Made by a program: the position numbers and the translations under genes
The notes under the pieces: generated by a model
Told to the model about the DNA's origin: nothing
The model's database searches: none
Seen by the model: the letters and a program-made list of their open reading frames with translations, nothing else
Shown here: positions 14,860 through 16,331 of the stretch, piece by piece
Position numbering within the stretch: position 1 is the first letter of the stretch
How the letters are laid out: every line of letters starts with the position of its first letter
NCBI GenBank assembly: GCA_036272735.1
Contig: DATAYF010000327.1
Span: forward strand, 1 to 16,331
Source of the DNA: DATAYF01 sp036272735
Lineage (GTDB): Bacteria > Chloroflexota > Ktedonobacteria > Ktedonobacterales > Ktedonobacteraceae
Reading direction: 5' to 3'
DNA: 16,331 nt

Positions 14860-14936
14860 TATTTTCTCCTTGACGCCAACCTACCTACACCTTTTTACCG
14901 CAAACGTGTTCCCCCTGTAGCTAAAAAGGAGTATCG

Positions 14937-16331
14937 ATGAACGAGCAATCACCTATCCTCCCACAGTCCGTATCTGCACTCAATGCCGTTCAGTCGGTAG
15001 AAACAACAACTTTTACCATACCTACTGCGGTCAAGAAAAAGGATGCTGATTATGTCTTCTTTGAATTGACGCGTAGTATCTGCCCAGAATGTCGCCGTGT
15101 GATCGATGCGCACATTCTTCTACGCGATAACAAGGTCTATATGCGCAAGCGTTGCCCGGAGCATGGCCTGTTCGAAGGATTGGTTTATAGTGATGCCCAG
15201 GCGTATACGGCAGCCGCGCGTTTCAATAAGCCTGGCACAATTCCGCTGGAGTTTACGACCGAAATTGAGCATGGATGCCCGCACGATTGTGGCTTGTGTC
15301 CTGATCACCAGCAGCATGCCTGCCTTGGTATCATCGAGGTCAATAGTGCCTGTAATATGGATTGCCCATTATGCTTTGCTAATGCTGGCGCTGGCTTCAA
15401 CCTGACGCTTGAAGAAGTTGAGGGGATTCTGGATCACCTGGTGGCAACCGAGGGCAATCCAGAAGTGGTGCAGTTTTCCGGTGGTGAGCCATCGATTCAT
15501 CCGCAAATTATTGAAATGATGCAAGCGGCCAAAAAGCGGAATATCAAATACGTTATGCTGAACACTAACGGCAAACGTATTGCGGAAGACGACGCATTTC
15601 TGGCGCAATTAAACGAGGTGCGCCCATCGATCTATTTCCAGTTCGATGGATTTTCTGAGGAAACCTATCGCATCATTCGTGACGAGCCAGACATCTTGCC
15701 GCAGAAGTTGCGTGCCCTGGATCGACTTGCAGAGATTGGATTGGGCGTTATCCTCGTGCCTGCTATCGACCGCTTCGTCAATTTGCACGAGGTCGGCGAG
15801 ATCGTCAAGTTCGCGATCAAGCATCCAGCCGTACGTGGTATCAATTTCCAACCGGCATTCCAATCTGGTCGTCATGGTGAACACGATCCCATGCAGCGCC
15901 TGACCATTCCAGACATCCTCAAAGCAATGGAAGAGCAGACTGAAAGTCTCTTTACCATCTCAGACTTTGTGCCGGTCCCATGTTGTTTCCCCACCTGCAA
16001 TTCGGTCAGTTATGCTCTACTTGATGGTGACACGGTGCTGCCACTTCCTCGCGTGCTCAATGTCGAAGACTACCTGGATTATGTCACCAACCGCGTGGTG
16101 CCAGATTTAGGAGCCGACATCAAAGCGGCGCTCGAAGGTTTGTGGTCCTCTTCGGCGGTTGCTGGTTCGGATAAAGCAGCGCAACAATTTGCGATCTCCT
16201 GTGCCGCCTGTGGCCTCCCCGGTGATCTGAACCTGGGCGATTTTGCCAATAATATCTTCATGATTATGCTTCAGGACTTCATGGACCCCTGGACCTTCAA
16301 TCAGAAGAACCTGATGAAGTGCTGCAAAGAA
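14937..16331 (+). CDS. Radical SAM protein related to tetraether lipid synthase (Tes/MJ0619), 3'-truncated by the window edge
   Basis: AAGGAG lies 5 bases before the ATG. The frame is open for 465 codons to the window end. The N-terminus carries a rubredoxin-like set, CPEC (49-52) and CPEHG (from C73), followed by GCPHDCGLC (113-121) with C129. The radical SAM cluster motif is CNMDCPLC (C139, C143, C146). FSGGEPSIHP (180-189) is the SAM-binding GGE motif. Later cysteines at 349/350/354, 422/425 and 462/463 could hold further Fe-S clusters. This order and spacing are those I know from archaeal Tes/MJ0619, which carries three [4Fe-4S] clusters plus a rubredoxin-like iron and joins lipid tails by C-C bond formation. 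Bacterial relatives are candidates for making membrane-spanning lipids, but other radical SAM alkyl or methyl transfer cannot be excluded. It is probably a separate transcription unit from pyrF. Confidence 0.88.
   Translation, partial: MNEQSPILPQSVSALNAVQSVETTTFTIPTAVKKKDADYVFFELTRSICPECRRVIDAHILLRDNKVYMRKRCPEHGLFEGLVYSDAQAYTAAARFNKPGTIPLEFTTEIEHGCPHDCGLCPDHQQHACLGIIEVNSACNMDCPLCFANAGAGFNLTLEEVEGILDHLVATEGNPEVVQFSGGEPSIHPQIIEMMQAAKKRNIKYVMLNTNGKRIAEDDAFLAQLNEVRPSIYFQFDGFSEETYRIIRDEPDILPQKLRALDRLAEIGLGVILVPAIDRFVNLHEVGEIVKFAIKHPAVRGINFQPAFQSGRHGEHDPMQRLTIPDILKAMEEQTESLFTISDFVPVPCCFPTCNSVSYALLDGDTVLPLPRVLNVEDYLDYVTNRVVPDLGADIKAALEGLWSSSAVAGSDKAAQQFAISCAACGLPGDLNLGDFANNIFMIMLQDFMDPWTFNQKNLMKCCKE

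Overview
The window looks like bacterial chromosome, most likely from a Chloroflexota member of the Ktedonobacteria type. That assignment is an inference. It rests on the mix of IS701-like and TnpB-only insertion sequences, the style of the proteins, moderate GC, and a Tes-like radical SAM enzyme. No rRNA or other taxonomic marker is present.

Layout. Bases 1-1306 hold a decayed IS701-family (DDE) transposase. It is cut by the left edge, carries at least four frame disruptions, and has an Asn where the second catalytic Asp should be. Bases 1292-2650 hold a TnpB (IS200/IS605 OrfB) gene with an intact RuvC triad and zinc finger. Its consensus promoter sits so close to the ATG that the mRNA should be leaderless, and a hairpin overlaps its 3' end. 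Bases 2816-3454 encode a membrane-anchored FKBP-type peptidyl-prolyl isomerase, and 3516-4082 encode an unrecognised 188-residue protein.

Bases 4083-4867 are regulatory and repetitive. They hold a nested palindromic repeat (4124-4378) built of GTCGG-type units, a perfect-consensus promoter (TTGACA-17-TATAAT, 4415-4443), and a transcribed leader with short overlapping ORFs, a pyrimidine-rich tract and a strong intrinsic terminator (4609-4644). This arrangement fits transcription attenuation.

Bases 4868-14749 are a tightly packed pyrimidine operon: pyrB, carA, carB, a fumarate-reductase/succinate-dehydrogenase-like flavoprotein, pyrC, pyrE, pyrF. Together these genes cover carbamoyl phosphate, carbamoyl aspartate, dihydroorotate, OMP and UMP formation. 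The one missing step is dihydroorotate oxidation, because no pyrD is present. The FrdA-like flavoprotein, with complete FAD and active-site motifs, lies directly before pyrC. Dihydroorotate is a cyclised carbamoyl-aspartate, so its oxidation resembles succinate to fumarate; the flavoprotein is therefore a candidate replacement for PyrD. PyrC itself is unusual: the catalytic Asp of the conserved DHxPH motif is Glu.

From 14937 to the right edge runs a partial radical SAM gene whose cysteine clusters match the archaeal tetraether lipid synthase (Tes/MJ0619) family. It has its own ribosome-binding site and is separated from the pyr operon by 187 bases.
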